64,000 nucleotides of DNA from UBA7703 sp963667195. Lineage in GTDB: Bacteria; Bacillota; Clostridia; Christensenellales; CAG-138. The notes beneath the pieces were generated by a model, which was given only the letters and a program-made list of their open reading frames with translations, ran no database searches and was not told where the DNA came from. The position numbers were made by a program, and so were the translations under genes. The stretch is from NCBI GenBank assembly GCA_963667195.1, contig OY762962.1:62001-126000 (forward strand), written 5' to 3'. Every line of letters begins with the position of its first letter. Position 1 is the stretch's first letter. Positions 63,185 through 64,000 of the stretch are shown one piece after another.

Positions 63185-63616
63185 ATGAAATCCTATATGG
63201 CAAAGGGCGAAACCGTCGAGCGCAGTTGGTACGTTGTGGATGCACAAGACATGGTCTTAGGCCGTCTTTCTTCCCAGGTAGCAGCGATTCTCAGAGGGAA
63301 GCATAAGCCCATATACACCCCGCACGTCGACACCGGCGATCACGTGATCATCGTGAATGCGGCAAAAGTGCGCCTGACCGGCAAAAAGCTGGATCAGAAG
63401 AAGCACATCCACCACACCGGTTATCCGGGCGGCATCCGCGAGGTCAGCTATCGCACGTTGCTTGCCACCAAGCCGGAGTTCGCCGTCTATGAGGCGATCC
63501 GTCGCATGATGCCCAAGGGTCCGCTTGGCGACAAAATGCTCACCAAGCTGCGCATTTACGCAGGCCCCGAGCACAAGAATGCCGCGCAGATGCCCCAGCC
63601 TTTGAAGCTGAAGTAA
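63185..63616 (+). CDS. rplM: Large ribosomal subunit protein uL13
   Basis: A 143-residue ribosomal protein with the classic WYVVDAQDMVLGRLSSQVA, HVDTGDHVIIVNAAKV and RRMMPKGPLGDKMLTKLRIYAG motifs. GGAGG before the ATG. rpsI follows 18 bp later, the conserved L13-S9 pair. Confidence 0.98.
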   Translation: MKSYMAKGETVERSWYVVDAQDMVLGRLSSQVAAILRGKHKPIYTPHVDTGDHVIIVNAAKVRLTGKKLDQKKHIHHTGYPGGIREVSYRTLLATKPEFAVYEAIRRMMPKGPLGDKMLTKLRIYAGPEHKNAAQMPQPLKLK

Positions 63617-63634
63617 CGAGAGGAGAACAAGAAC

Positions 63635-64000
63635 ATGGCAAGTACGCAATATCTTGGTACCGGCAGACGGAAAAAGTCCATTGCCCGCGTTCGTTTGCTC
63701 CCCGGCAGCGGCAGCATCACGATCAACAAGCGCGAGCTGAACGATTACTTCGGTGTGGAAACGCTGAAGATGATCGTCCGTGCTCCCCTTACACTCACCG
63801 ATACGCTTTCGAAGTATGACATTTTTGTCAACGTCTATGGCGGCGGTTACACGGGGCAGGCAGGTGCAATCCGTCACGGCATCGCCCGCGCGCTGCTCGT
63901 TGCGGAACCCGCTCTTCGCCCCGCCCTCAAAAAGGCCGGCTACCTCACGCGCGATCCGCGCATGAAAGAGCGCAAAAAGTACGGTCTGCATGCAGCCCGC
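63635..64000 (+). CDS. rpsI: Small ribosomal subunit protein uS9 (3' end outside window)
   Basis: 122 codons are visible and the gene runs off the right edge; bacterial uS9 is about 130 residues, so only the last few are missing. Marks are YLGTGRRKKSIARVRLLPG, NVYGGGYTGQAGAIRHGIARAL and RDPRMKERKKYGL. AGGAG upstream supports ATG 63635. Confidence 0.98.
   Translation, partial: MASTQYLGTGRRKKSIARVRLLPGSGSITINKRELNDYFGVETLKMIVRAPLTLTDTLSKYDIFVNVYGGGYTGQAGAIRHGIARALLVAEPALRPALKKAGYLTRDPRMKERKKYGLHAAR

Noticed and set aside
61913..63247. Open frame of 444 codons on the minus strand
   Set aside because: Runs antisense through a clear glycosyltransferase gene and into rplM; no ribosome site or recognisable domain.

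Overview
The window comes from a GC-rich Bacillota, most likely an anaerobic member of the Clostridia. The evidence is purine-rich Shine-Dalgarno sites with some TTG/GTG starts, TTGACA-17-TATAAT promoters, an NrdR/PgeF/PrsA/RpsU neighbourhood, pyruvate phosphate dikinase, a BMP-type nucleoside ABC transporter, a tungsto/molybdopterin aldehyde:ferredoxin oxidoreductase and the rplM-rpsI pair. No rRNA, tRNA, CRISPR array, insertion sequence or prophage was seen. The species cannot be named from this sequence.

Region 1 (1-5.9 kb): the 3' part of an rlmD-type 23S rRNA methyltransferase gene. It is followed by an AT-rich pair of unknown genes, a ketopantoate-reductase-like gene, a TetR regulator and oleate hydratase. 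The last ~50 bp of rlmD recur as two decayed copies (1976-2026 and 3105-3149), one after each inserted block. This looks like a recombination or integration scar.

Region 2 (5.9-25 kb): a single 16.5-kb minus-strand gene for a 5,487-residue secreted, membrane-anchored protein built of more than 40 cadherin/Ig-like repeats of about 95 residues. Inside it lies a tandem array with an exact 1,245-bp period (three units plus one extra domain). About 970 bp of AT-rich noncoding DNA separates it from a divergent 7TM-PAS-GGDEF diguanylate cyclase gene.

Region 3 (25-42 kb): an accessory zone of small enzymes. It holds a Rieske oxygenase, five GNAT acetyltransferase genes, two VOC-type proteins, two alpha/beta hydrolases (one with its own TetR and operator), a glycosyltransferase, an M50-like membrane protease, a flavodoxin-like protein, a PLP decarboxylase, a second diguanylate cyclase, DUF1697 and other unknowns, often overlapping by ATGA. 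A DUF937 protein with a lysine-rich tail closes it.

Region 4 (42-49 kb): an AmmeMemoRadiSam operon (fused MEMO-AMMECR1 protein, radical SAM protein, cupin), a divergent membrane-anchored M15 peptidase, then a MoaD-like carrier, a four-cluster ferredoxin and an aldehyde:ferredoxin oxidoreductase.

Region 5 (49-64 kb): housekeeping genes. On the minus strand are ppdK, prsA with a previously uncalled 29-residue membrane protein behind it, pgeF, nrdR and rpsU. On the plus strand are a nucleoside uptake system (BMP lipoprotein, ATPase, two permeases), thymidine kinase overlapping a deoxyribosyltransferase-like gene, a glycosyltransferase, rplM and the start of rpsI. Transport, phosphorylation and possible base exchange of nucleosides are thus encoded side by side.
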